DNA of 6,820 nucleotides from Pseudomonadota bacterium. GTDB taxonomy: Bacteria; Pseudomonadota; Alphaproteobacteria; Acetobacterales; Acetobacteraceae. The notes under the pieces were generated by a model. That model worked only from the letters and a program-made list of their open reading frames with translations. It ran no database searches and was not told where the DNA came from. Shown in pieces: positions 1 through 5,869 of this stretch. Each line of letters begins with the position of its first letter. Position 1 is the first letter of the stretch. Location: NCBI GenBank assembly GCA_021808185.1, contig JAKBCB010000197.1, forward strand, positions 1 through 6,820, written 5' to 3'. Made by a program: the position numbers and the translations under genes.

Positions 1-20
1 TGAAAGTTAGTAGGAAAGGT

Positions 21-49
21 ATATTATTGCTAAATCCCAGACACGGCAA
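21..49 (-). promoter_or_regulatory. Candidate minus-strand promoter in AT-rich left edge
   Basis: Read on the minus strand, TTGCCG (49-44) is followed after exactly 17 bases by TAATAT (26-21). Each hexamer matches the sigma-70 consensus at four of six positions. The first 40 bases are about two-thirds A+T, in sharp contrast to the GC-rich rest of the window, which is typical of a promoter or spacer. It would drive a gene lying left of the window in the same direction as hyi-glxR, just after their presumed terminator. No start codon or ribosome binding site for that gene is visible. This is inference from weak hexamers. Confidence 0.27.
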
Positions 50-60
50 GCGCCGTTTCT
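43..60 (+). terminator. Weak stem-loop with T-rich tail
   Basis: ACGGC (43-47) pairs with GCCGT (52-56) around an AAGC loop, and the plus-strand tail reads TTTCTT. This resembles a weak intrinsic terminator for a plus-strand gene entering from the left. The stem is only five pairs, and the sequence overlaps the candidate minus-strand -35 element, so at most one of the two readings is likely to matter. Confidence 0.2.
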
Positions 61-87
61 TCCACAAAGATCATGCACGAATACTGG

Positions 88-102
88 CGCATGCCTCATG
101 CG
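88..102. repeat. Short perfect hairpin beside the larger inverted repeat
   Basis: CGCATG (88-93) and CATGCG (97-102) are perfect inverted copies separated by three bases. The hairpin lies two bases from the 15-bp inverted repeat at 105-138, so the region downstream of glxR can form two stem-loops in tandem. It may strengthen transcription termination or protect the mRNA 3' end. The function is inferred. Confidence 0.4.
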
Positions 103-104
103 AT

Positions 105-138
105 GCGACGTGTCGCGCCGTGCGGCGCGACACGTCGC
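105..138 (-). terminator. Perfect 15-bp inverted repeat, likely terminator of hyi-glxR
   Basis: The arm 105-119 (GCGACGTGTCGCGCC) is the exact reverse complement of 124-138, with the four-base loop GTGC. The repeat begins eight bases beyond the glxR stop codon at 149-147, the expected position for a terminator of the minus-strand operon. There is no run of T after it on either strand, so it is not a textbook intrinsic terminator. In GC-rich bacteria, strong stems without a U-tract often occur at transcript ends as terminators or 3'-end stabilisers. A protein-binding palindrome is an alternative reading. Confidence 0.6.
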
Positions 139-146
139 CGTTCACG

Positions 147-1022
147 CTATTCCGAGATGCCAGCCATGCGCTCGATCGCCGTCACCAGCGCCGAATGGTC
201 CAGATCCGCGCCGCCCTGCGCCGCCACCACCGAGAACATCTGCTGCGCCATCGCGGTATTCGGCAGCGCCATGCCCATTTCGCGCGCGGCCCCCAGGGCC
301 AGGCCCAGATCCTTCTGGTGCAGCCGGATGCGGAAGCCCGGGTTGAAGGTGCGGTTGATCATCCGCTCCGCGTGCACTTCAAGAATGCGTGAGGATGCGA
401 ATCCGCCCATCAGCGCCTGCCGCACCTTCGCCGGGTCAGCCCCCGCCTTGCGCGCGAAGGTCAGCGCCTCGCTCACAGCCTGGATGTTCAGCGCGACGAT
501 GATCTGATTGGCCACCTTGCAGGTCTGCCCGGCGCCGTTCTCGATCCCGACATGGGTGATGTTCTTGCCCAGCGCCTCGAACAGCGGCCGCGCGCGTGCC
601 ACCGCCGCGTCCGGGCCGCCGATCATGATGGTCAGCGTCGCGTTCTTCGCCCCCACCTCGCCGCCGGAGACCGGCGCATCGACGTAGTCGCAGCCCAGCG
701 CGTTGATGCGCGCGGCGAAGCTTTTCGTCGCGATCGGGCTGATCGAGGACATGTCGATCACCAGCTTGCCCGCCGTGAGCCCTTCGGCGACGCCGTGCGG
801 GCCGAACAGCACCCGCTCCACGTCCGGCGTGTCCGGGACCATCAGGATGATCGCTTCCGCCGCTTCGGCCACCGCCGCCCCGTCGCCCACCACGCTCGCC
901 ACGGCGCGGATGTCGTCCGCGAGGCTGGGGCGGTCAGGCACGACCAGCGTATGCCCCGCCGCCTTGAGATTGAGCGCCATCGGGCGCCCCATGATGCCCA
1001 GGCCGATGAATCCGATTTTCAT
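147..1022 (-). CDS. glxR: 2-hydroxy-3-oxopropionate reductase (tartronate semialdehyde reductase)
   Basis: This 291-residue cytosolic enzyme of the beta-hydroxyacid dehydrogenase family reduces tartronate semialdehyde to D-glycerate with NAD(P)H. It is the last redox step of glyoxylate/hydroxypyruvate assimilation before glycerate kinase. The N-terminal Rossmann fold opens with GLGIMG (residues 7-12). The family segment IDMSSISP is at 89-96, the substrate-binding DAPVSGGEVGA at 115-125, and the catalytic lysine is K169 in CKVANQ, with N172 beside it. PGFRIRLHQKDLGLAL (228-243) is the usual C-terminal substrate/helix motif. Length and motifs match the E. coli GarR/GlxR type closely. The ATG at 1022 is supported by an AGGGGA ribosome binding site at 1035-1030, seven bases upstream. 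It is the second gene of an operon, 15 bases after hyi, and is followed by a strong hairpin. L-threonate dehydrogenase (LtnD) or 3-hydroxyisobutyrate dehydrogenase are related possibilities, but the motifs and the hyi neighbour favour GlxR. Confidence 0.93.
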   Translation of the reverse strand: MKIGFIGLGIMGRPMALNLKAAGHTLVVPDRPSLADDIRAVASVVGDGAAVAEAAEAIILMVPDTPDVERVLFGPHGVAEGLTAGKLVIDMSSISPIATKSFAARINALGCDYVDAPVSGGEVGAKNATLTIMIGGPDAAVARARPLFEALGKNITHVGIENGAGQTCKVANQIIVALNIQAVSEALTFARKAGADPAKVRQALMGGFASSRILEVHAERMINRTFNPGFRIRLHQKDLGLALGAAREMGMALPNTAMAQQMFSVVAAQGGADLDHSALVTAIERMAGISE

Positions 1023-1029
1023 GGTCAGT

Positions 1030-1035
1030 TCCCCT
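1030..1035 (-). promoter_or_regulatory. Ribosome binding site of glxR
   Basis: AGGGGA on the minus strand lies seven bases before the ATG at 1022, inside the 15-base gap between hyi and glxR. It confirms that start and shows that glxR has its own ribosome entry. Confidence 0.7.
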
Positions 1036-1037
1036 GC

Positions 1038-1814
1038 TCAGATGCCGAAACGCTGCCGCCAGGCGAGGCCTGCCACCGTCTCGCCGGCGGGGCGGTATTC
1101 GCAGCCCACCCAGCCCTGGTAGCCGAGCGCGTCGATACGTTCGAACACATAGGGCCAGCCGATCTCCCCGGTGCCCGGCTCGTTGCGCGCCGGCACGTCG
1201 GCGATCTGGATGTGCGCGACCACCGGCATCAGGGCTTCCAGCCGCTTGGCGATGTCGCCCTGCGTGACCTGGCAATGATAGATGTCGAATTGCAGCCCCA
1301 GCCGGTCGCGCCCGATCGCCTCGACGACGGCGGCACCCTGCTCGACGGTGTTGAGGTGGAAGCCCGGCATGTCGCGGTGGTTGATCGGCTCGATCACGAT
1401 GCGCTTGCCGGCCGCCAGCGCCTGCTCGCCGGCCCAGGCGAGATTGGCCGCGTACAGCGCCGCCGCCGTCACCGGGGCCACGCCGGCGGGGATGCCGGCC
1501 ATCACGTGCACCAGCGGGCAGTCCAGCACGGTTGCGTAGTCCAGCGCCTTGTGGATGCCGTCGCGGAACTCCGCCTGCCGGCCGGGCAGGCTCGCAAGGC
1601 CGCGCTCGCCCTTGCCCCAGTCCCCCGGCGGTGCGTTGAACAGCGCCTGGACCAGCCCGGCATCCGCGAGGCGCTGGCGCAGCTCCGCGGCGGGGTATTC
1701 GTAGGGAAACAGGAACTCCACCGCCTTGAACCCGGCCTTGCCGGCCGCGGCGAAGCGGTCGAGGAACGGCACCTCGTTGAACATCATCGACAGATTGGCA
1801 GCCAGACGCGGCAT
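1038..1814 (-). CDS. hyi: Hydroxypyruvate isomerase
   Basis: This 258-residue cytosolic TIM-barrel enzyme of the xylose-isomerase-like (AP endonuclease 2) superfamily interconverts hydroxypyruvate and tartronate semialdehyde, feeding the GlxR reductase encoded next. Full-length similarity to E. coli Hyi is easy to see: RLAANLSMMF at the N terminus, VEFLFPYEY (32-40), GDWGKGERG (64-72), EPINHRDMPGFH (142-153), QFDIYHCQ (175-182), HIQIADVP (201-208), EPGTGEI (212-218) and GWVGCEY (234-240). The expected metal and catalytic residues are all present: E142, D177, Q203 and E239. The ATG at 1814 is preceded by AAGGGGGA at 1828-1821, six bases away. hyi is the first gene of its operon, divergent from the membrane-protein gene at 1973. 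2-oxo-tetronate isomerase (OtnI) is a close relative, but no OtnK or OtnC partner is visible here. Confidence 0.93.
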   Translation of the reverse strand: MPRLAANLSMMFNEVPFLDRFAAAGKAGFKAVEFLFPYEYPAAELRQRLADAGLVQALFNAPPGDWGKGERGLASLPGRQAEFRDGIHKALDYATVLDCPLVHVMAGIPAGVAPVTAAALYAANLAWAGEQALAAGKRIVIEPINHRDMPGFHLNTVEQGAAVVEAIGRDRLGLQFDIYHCQVTQGDIAKRLEALMPVVAHIQIADVPARNEPGTGEIGWPYVFERIDALGYQGWVGCEYRPAGETVAGLAWRQRFGI

Positions 1815-1820
1815 GGTGGT

Positions 1821-1828
1821 TCCCCCTT
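1821..1828 (-). promoter_or_regulatory. Ribosome binding site of hyi
   Basis: AAGGGGGA on the minus strand, six bases upstream of the ATG at 1814, is a strong Shine-Dalgarno match and fixes the hyi start. Confidence 0.7.
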
Positions 1829-1859
1829 CTTCGCGGCGGCGAAGCTAGCGGCGGCGGCC

Positions 1860-1957
1860 CCGGTTGGCCAGCGCGGGGGCGCGCCGAACAGCGGGACAAA
1901 ACCTTCGCCCGACGTTGAACTTCCGCGCCGGTTGGCCGATACGAACGCAGGGTTGGC
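1860..1957. repeat. Three direct copies of GGTTGGC in the divergent intergenic region
   Basis: GGTTGGC occurs at 1862-1868, 1930-1936 and 1951-1957. The first two copies are part of a 10-bp perfect repeat, CCGGTTGGCC, at 1860-1869 and 1928-1937. The last two copies are spaced 21 bases apart start to start, about two helical turns, and flank a weak -10-like sequence. They could be regulator sites for the divergent hyi and membrane-protein genes. The word also occurs once inside a coding region (5677-5683), so chance is possible. Confidence 0.25.
1915..1943 (+). promoter_or_regulatory. Weak candidate promoter for the transporter operon
   Basis: TTGAAC (1915-1920) and GATACG (1938-1943) are separated by 17 bases and lie 30 bases upstream of the ATG at 1973. 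The -35 matches consensus at four positions and the -10 at only three. Some promoter must lie in 1815-1972 for the plus-strand operon, since the neighbouring gene is divergent; this is the best pair I see. I found no convincing counterpart for hyi on the minus strand. Confidence 0.22.
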
Positions 1958-1972
1958 AATGGGCATCGCGGC

Positions 1973-3061
1973 ATGGTGACAGCGGAACGCGTGCTGATGG
2001 GGTTGCTGCTCGGCGGCATCGGCATCGGCTGCTTGGAGGTGCTGTACCCTTTCTTCTCCGCCCTGCTTTGGGCCGCCATCCTGACCTACACGACATGGCC
2101 GGTGTACGAATGGTTGCGCACGCGGCTGCACATCAGCCGCTCGGCCGCCGCCCTGCTGATGGTGGTGATCGTGGCCGTGGTGATCGTGCTGCCGCTGGCG
2201 CTCGCCGCCCCCAGCGAGGCCGACGATGCCGTGCAACTGCGCAAGCTGATCCAGGACACGTTGCAGGCCGGCCTGCCCGGCGCGCCGGACTGGGTCGCCG
2301 GCGTGCCGGTGGTGGGGCAGACCGTCGCCGACCTGTGGAACTCCTGGGCCGCCGACCTGACCGCGATGGTGGCGTTCTTCAAGCCGTATTTCGGCATCGT
2401 CGCCGAGGAAGGGCTGTCGCTGCTGCTCGGCCTTGCCAACGGCGTACTGAGCTTCGTGCTGGCGCTGATCGTGGCCTTCTTCTTCTTCGCCTCCGGTGAG
2501 CATCTGGCGCGCGCCATCGCCGCGCTGCTCGGCCGCATCGCCGGCGCCCAGGCACCGCGGCTGATCGATGTCACCGGGGCAACCATTCGCGGCGTCGTCT
2601 ATGGCATTCTCGGCACCGCCGTGGTGCAGGGCATCCTGACCACGCTGGGGCTGTGGGGGGCGGGCATTCCCCGGCCGTTGCTGCTCGGCGTGGTCGCGGG
2701 CGGGCTGTCGGTGCTGCCGATCGGCGCGCCGGCGGTGTGGATCCCCGCCTCGCTGTGGCTGCTGGCGAACGGCCACACGCTGCACGGCATCCTGCTGTTC
2801 GCCTATGGGCTGGTGTTCGTCAGCGGCTCGGATTCGGTGATCCGCCCGTATTTCATCTCGCGCGGCGCGCAACTGCCGTTCCTGCTCACGCTGCTCGGCG
2901 TGCTGGGCGGGGCGCTGGCCTTCGGCCTGCTCGGCGTGTTCGTGGGCCCCGTGCTGCTCGGCGTCGGGTTCATCCTGGTTAAGGAATTCGCCGACCCGAC
3001 CGAGGCGACGCTGCCGCAGCCGCCCACGCAAAGTGTCGCGCCGGAACCGCGCCGCGTATGA
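1973..3061 (+). CDS. AI-2E/PerM-family (UPF0118) membrane transporter
   Basis: This 362-residue polytopic inner-membrane protein belongs to the AI-2E transporter family (TqsA, YdiK, PerM). Some members export autoinducer-2 and others act in sodium/proton exchange or have no known substrate, so the substrate here is unknown. Hydrophobic segments lie at roughly residues 7-40 (two close together) and 58-78. A soluble stretch follows at about 79-140, with WVAGVPVVG near 107. More segments lie at about 148-172 and from about 205 to the C terminus. Family hallmarks are GGLSVLPIGAPAVWIPA (about 243-259), DSVIRPYFISRG (about 287-298) and the glycine-rich GVLGGALAFGLLGVFVGPVLLG near 309-330. The tail is short and proline-rich. 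The ATG at 1973 has no strong ribosome binding site; an in-frame ATG at 1997 is an alternative start. It is the first gene of the plus-strand operon, and its stop overlaps the next start (ATGA, 3058-3061), an unusual partner for an ABC importer. Confidence 0.88.
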   Translation: MVTAERVLMGLLLGGIGIGCLEVLYPFFSALLWAAILTYTTWPVYEWLRTRLHISRSAAALLMVVIVAVVIVLPLALAAPSEADDAVQLRKLIQDTLQAGLPGAPDWVAGVPVVGQTVADLWNSWAADLTAMVAFFKPYFGIVAEEGLSLLLGLANGVLSFVLALIVAFFFFASGEHLARAIAALLGRIAGAQAPRLIDVTGATIRGVVYGILGTAVVQGILTTLGLWGAGIPRPLLLGVVAGGLSVLPIGAPAVWIPASLWLLANGHTLHGILLFAYGLVFVSGSDSVIRPYFISRGAQLPFLLTLLGVLGGALAFGLLGVFVGPVLLGVGFILVKEFADPTEATLPQPPTQSVAPEPRRV

Positions 3062-4041
3062 CCATCGCGCGCCTCGTGCTGTGGCGGCTGCTCCAGGCGG
3101 TGCCGGTGCTGCTGCTGGTGGCGGCACTGGCGTTCGCGCTGGAAATGGTGGCCGGCGACCCGGTGACGGCGAGCCTGGGGCCGGACGCGACGGCGGCGCA
3201 GCGGGCGGCGGCGGTGGCGCAGCTTGGCTTGGATGACCCGCTGCCGCTGCGCTACCTGCGCTTCGTGGGCGCGGCCCTGCGCGGCGATCTCGGCGTCAGC
3301 ACGCGGCTTGCGCGCCCTGTCGGTGGGCTGATCGCCGAGCGGCTGCCGGCGACGGTGGAACTGGCCGGCGTCGCCTTCGTGCTCTCGCTGGCGATCGGCA
3401 TCGGCGGCGGTGCCTATGCGGCGGTGCGGCGGCGCGCGCGCTCCACTCGGCTGCTGCTGCTCGCCTCGCTGTTCGGCGTGTCGCTGCCGACGTTTCTGAC
3501 CGGCACGCTGCTGATCCTGATCTTTGCCGCGACCTTGCGCGTGTTGCCGAGCTTCGGGCGCGGCGAGGTGGTGGCGCTCGGCGGCTGGACCACCGGGCTG
3601 CTGACCGGCAGCGGCTGGGCCGCGCTGGTGCTGCCGGCGCTGACGCTCGCGGCCTTCCAGTCCGCGCTGCTGTTGCGGCTGGTGCGCGATGGCATGATCG
3701 TGGCCCTGGACAGCGAGTTCGTGCGCTTTGCCCGCGCGCGCGGCCTGTCGCATGGCGTGGTGCTGCGCCATGCCCTGGCCAACGCGCTGACGCCGGTGGT
3801 GGCCGCCGCCGCGGTGCAGCTCGGCACGCTGGTGGCGTTCTCCGTGGTGACGGAGACGGTGTTCCAGTGGCCCGGCCTCGGCCAGTTGCTGGTGGAGTCG
3901 GTGGCCACGGCGGACGAGCCGGTGATCGCCGCCTACCTGATGCTGGTGGCGCTGCTGTTCGTGGCGATCAACCTTGCCGCCGACCTGCTGTGCCTGGCGA
4001 TCGACCCGCGCCTGCGCGTGGCGCCGGCGGGCGGCGCATGA
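3058..4041 (+). CDS. Dpp/Opp-family ABC transporter permease (DppB-like)
   Basis: This 327-residue inner-membrane permease is one of two that form the channel of a peptide/nickel/opine-type ABC importer. A first membrane helix (about residues 8-29) follows the short N terminus. The periplasmic segment contains LGLDDPLPLRYLRFV (56-70) and RGDLGVSTRL (75-84), typical of DppB/OppB/NikB. Further helices lie at about 100-121, 132-158, 186-208, 245-268 and 287-315. The cytoplasmic EAA coupling loop, which docks on an ATPase, is EFVRFARARGLSHGVVLRHA (220-239), followed by N242 and P246. FQWPGLGQLLVES (269-281) and the terminal IDPRLR (315-320) are family signatures. The start overlaps the preceding stop by four bases and no clear ribosome binding site is seen, suggesting translational coupling. 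The permease alone does not reveal the substrate, so no dpp symbol is assigned. Confidence 0.92.
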   Translation: MTIARLVLWRLLQAVPVLLLVAALAFALEMVAGDPVTASLGPDATAAQRAAAVAQLGLDDPLPLRYLRFVGAALRGDLGVSTRLARPVGGLIAERLPATVELAGVAFVLSLAIGIGGGAYAAVRRRARSTRLLLLASLFGVSLPTFLTGTLLILIFAATLRVLPSFGRGEVVALGGWTTGLLTGSGWAALVLPALTLAAFQSALLLRLVRDGMIVALDSEFVRFARARGLSHGVVLRHALANALTPVVAAAAVQLGTLVAFSVVTETVFQWPGLGQLLVESVATADEPVIAAYLMLVALLFVAINLAADLLCLAIDPRLRVAPAGGA

Positions 4042-4922
4042 GGCGGCTCGGCCTTGGCCCCGGTGGCGGCATCGCCGGGGTCGTGCTGGCGGTGCTGGTG
4101 CTCGCGGTGATCGCGGCGCCGCTGTACGCGCCGCAGAACCCATACAACCTCGCCTCGCTGAGCCTGCTCGACAGCCTCGACCCGCCATCCTTCCTGCGGG
4201 GCGGGATCGGGCAATTCCCGCTGGGCACGGACGCGCAGGGGCGCGATGTGCTCTCGGCGATCCTGTACGGGGCGCGGCTGAGTTTCATGGTGGGGGCGCT
4301 GGCGGTGGCGCTTGCCGCCGCGATCGGGGTGCCCGTCGGGCTGGCCGCCGGGCTCGCCGGCGGGGCGCTGGACGCCGTGCTGATGCGCTTGGCAGACGCG
4401 CAGCTTGCCGTGCCGGCGATGCTGATCGCGCTGCTGGCGGACGGGGTGGCGCGCGTGCTGTTGCCGCGTAGCTGGCTGGACGGCGCCGGCGTGGCCATCC
4501 TGATCGCCGCCATCGGGCTCGCGCGCTGGCCGCAATTCGCCCGCCTGATGCGCACCGCGGCGCATCTGGAGGGGCAGCGCGACTATGTCGCCGCCGCCCG
4601 GCTGGTGGGGATCAAGCCGTTGGTTATCACGCTGGACCACATCCTGCCCAACGTGCTGGCCCCGGCGCTGGTGCTGTTCGCGCTCTCGCTCGGGCTTGCG
4701 GTGATCGACGAGGCCACGCTGTCGTTCCTCGGCGTCGGGCTGCCGCCGACGCGGCCCTCGCTCGGCACGCTGATCCGCGTCGGCAGCGACTACCTGCTGT
4801 CCGGGGAATGGTGGCTGGTGCTGTTCCCCGCGCTGGCGCTCGCCATTCCCGTGCTGCTCGCCAACCTGCTCGGCGATGCCATCCGCGAGCGGCTCGGCCC
4901 GCGCGTGCGGGCGCGGCCATGA
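4038..4922 (+). CDS. Dpp/Opp-family ABC transporter permease (DppC-like)
   Basis: This 294-residue inner-membrane permease pairs with the DppB-like protein. The N-terminal helix (about 10-30) leads into LYAPQNPYNL, the usual start of the OppC N-terminal region. LGTDAQGRDVLS (62-73) is the diagnostic DppC/OppC motif. ARLSFMVG (79-86) begins the transmembrane core. The EAA loop is DYVAAARLVGIKPLVITLDH (182-201) followed by ILPN. EATLSFLGVGLPP (225-237) and GEWWLVLFPALALAI (256-270) are further signatures. The C terminus, NLLGDAIRERLGPR, has LGPR where LDPR is common, a minor change. I chose the ATG at 4038 because it overlaps the preceding stop in an ATGA and gives the normal family length; the reading frame stays open upstream to 3867, but that part lies wholly inside the previous gene. 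Confidence 0.92.
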   Translation: MRRLGLGPGGGIAGVVLAVLVLAVIAAPLYAPQNPYNLASLSLLDSLDPPSFLRGGIGQFPLGTDAQGRDVLSAILYGARLSFMVGALAVALAAAIGVPVGLAAGLAGGALDAVLMRLADAQLAVPAMLIALLADGVARVLLPRSWLDGAGVAILIAAIGLARWPQFARLMRTAAHLEGQRDYVAAARLVGIKPLVITLDHILPNVLAPALVLFALSLGLAVIDEATLSFLGVGLPPTRPSLGTLIRVGSDYLLSGEWWLVLFPALALAIPVLLANLLGDAIRERLGPRVRARP

Positions 4923-5869
4923 CGCTGCTCGCGGTCGAGGATCTGGTAATCGAAGTACCTGGCGGGCGCGCCGTCGATGGCGCTTCGTTCACGATCGAAC
5001 CCGGCGAGGTGCTGGGGGTAATCGGCGAGAGCGGCGCCGGCAAATCGCTGACCGGGGCCGCCGTCATCGGGCTGCTGCCGGCGGGCGCGCGGATGTCGGC
5101 GGGGCGCATCCTGTTGGACGGCGAGCGCATCGACGACCTGCACGAGGAGGATTGGGAGGATCTGCGCGGCAAGCGGATCTCCGCCATGTTCCAGGACCCG
5201 GCGACGGCGCTCGATCCGTTGCGGTGCATCGGCGCGCAACTGAACGAGACGCTGAACGCGCATCACCCGATGATCGAAAAGGTGCGGCGCGAGCGGGTGG
5301 GCGACTGGCTCGATGCCGTCGGGCTGCCGCGCGAGCGGATGCGCGCCTATCCGCACGAGCTGTCCGGCGGCATGCGGCAGCGGCTGGCGCTGGCGCTGGC
5401 GCTGTGTCCGGCGCCGGAACTGCTGGTCGCGGACGAGCCGACCACGGCGCTGGATGCTCCCTTGCGGGTGCAGGTGGCCGCCCTGATGCGGCGCCTGGCG
5501 GGTCGGCAGCGCACCGCGGTGCTGCTGATCTCGCACGATCTGCACACCGTTGCGGCGGCGGCGGACCGGGTGGCGGTGATGTATGCCGGCCGCATTGTCG
5601 AATCGGGGCCGGCCGAGGCGGTGCTGCGCGCGCCGGCGCATCCGTACACCGCCGCCTTGCTGGCGGGGCTGCCGGGGGTTGGCCCGCGCCGGGCGCGGCT
5701 GCCGGCGATCCCGGGCGCCATGCCGCTGCCGGGCACACGGCCGGACGGCTGCGCCTTCCATCCGCGCTGCGCCCGCGTCGCCCCGCGCTGCCGGCGGGAG
5801 GCGCCGACGCTGGCGCCGGGAACGGCGGCCTGTTTCTACCCGCTGACGGCACAAGCCGCCCATGGTTGA
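4919..5869 (+). CDS. Dpp/Opp-family ABC transporter ATP-binding protein (DppD-like)
   Basis: This 316-residue cytoplasmic ATPase is one of the two nucleotide-binding subunits powering the importer. Walker A is GESGAGKS (36-43), the Q-loop is Q92 in MFQDPATALDP, the signature is LSGGM (148-152), Walker B is LLVADE (168-173), the D-loop is TALD (176-179) and the switch histidine is H206. The C-terminal oligopeptide/dipeptide extension starts near HPYTAALL (241-248). It carries cysteines C278, C284, C291 and C305 (C-x5-C-x6-C-x13-C), the pattern known to hold a [4Fe-4S] cluster in structurally studied DppD proteins. All nucleotide-binding motifs are intact. I chose the ATG at 4919 because it overlaps the upstream stop (ATGA) and the protein then starts at the usual ABC N terminus; the frame stays open further upstream within the permease gene. 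Confidence 0.93.
   Translation: MTLLAVEDLVIEVPGGRAVDGASFTIEPGEVLGVIGESGAGKSLTGAAVIGLLPAGARMSAGRILLDGERIDDLHEEDWEDLRGKRISAMFQDPATALDPLRCIGAQLNETLNAHHPMIEKVRRERVGDWLDAVGLPRERMRAYPHELSGGMRQRLALALALCPAPELLVADEPTTALDAPLRVQVAALMRRLAGRQRTAVLLISHDLHTVAAAADRVAVMYAGRIVESGPAEAVLRAPAHPYTAALLAGLPGVGPRRARLPAIPGAMPLPGTRPDGCAFHPRCARVAPRCRREAPTLAPGTAACFYPLTAQAAHG

Noticed and set aside
147..1814. Reading hyi-glxR as an OtnI/LtnD tetronate-threonate catabolic pair
   Set aside because: The motifs follow Hyi and GarR/GlxR throughout, and no OtnK (DUF1537 kinase) or OtnC aldolase gene is in the window.
552..1979. 475-codon plus-strand open frame across glxR and hyi
   Set aside because: It runs antisense through two unambiguous enzymes and is His/Arg/Asp-rich with no domain. 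It is a GC-composition shadow.
1959..1979. Six-codon open frame (MGIAAW) overlapping the start of the AI-2E-family gene, as a possible leader peptide
   Set aside because: It has no convincing ribosome binding site, no regulatory codon run and no attenuator-like hairpins. Any ATG near a start can produce such a frame.
1784..4188. Large minus-strand open frames opposite the AI-2E-family gene and permeases
   Set aside because: Gln/Arg/His-rich translations with no motifs lie opposite membrane proteins with clear family signatures. They are complements of hydrophobic codons.
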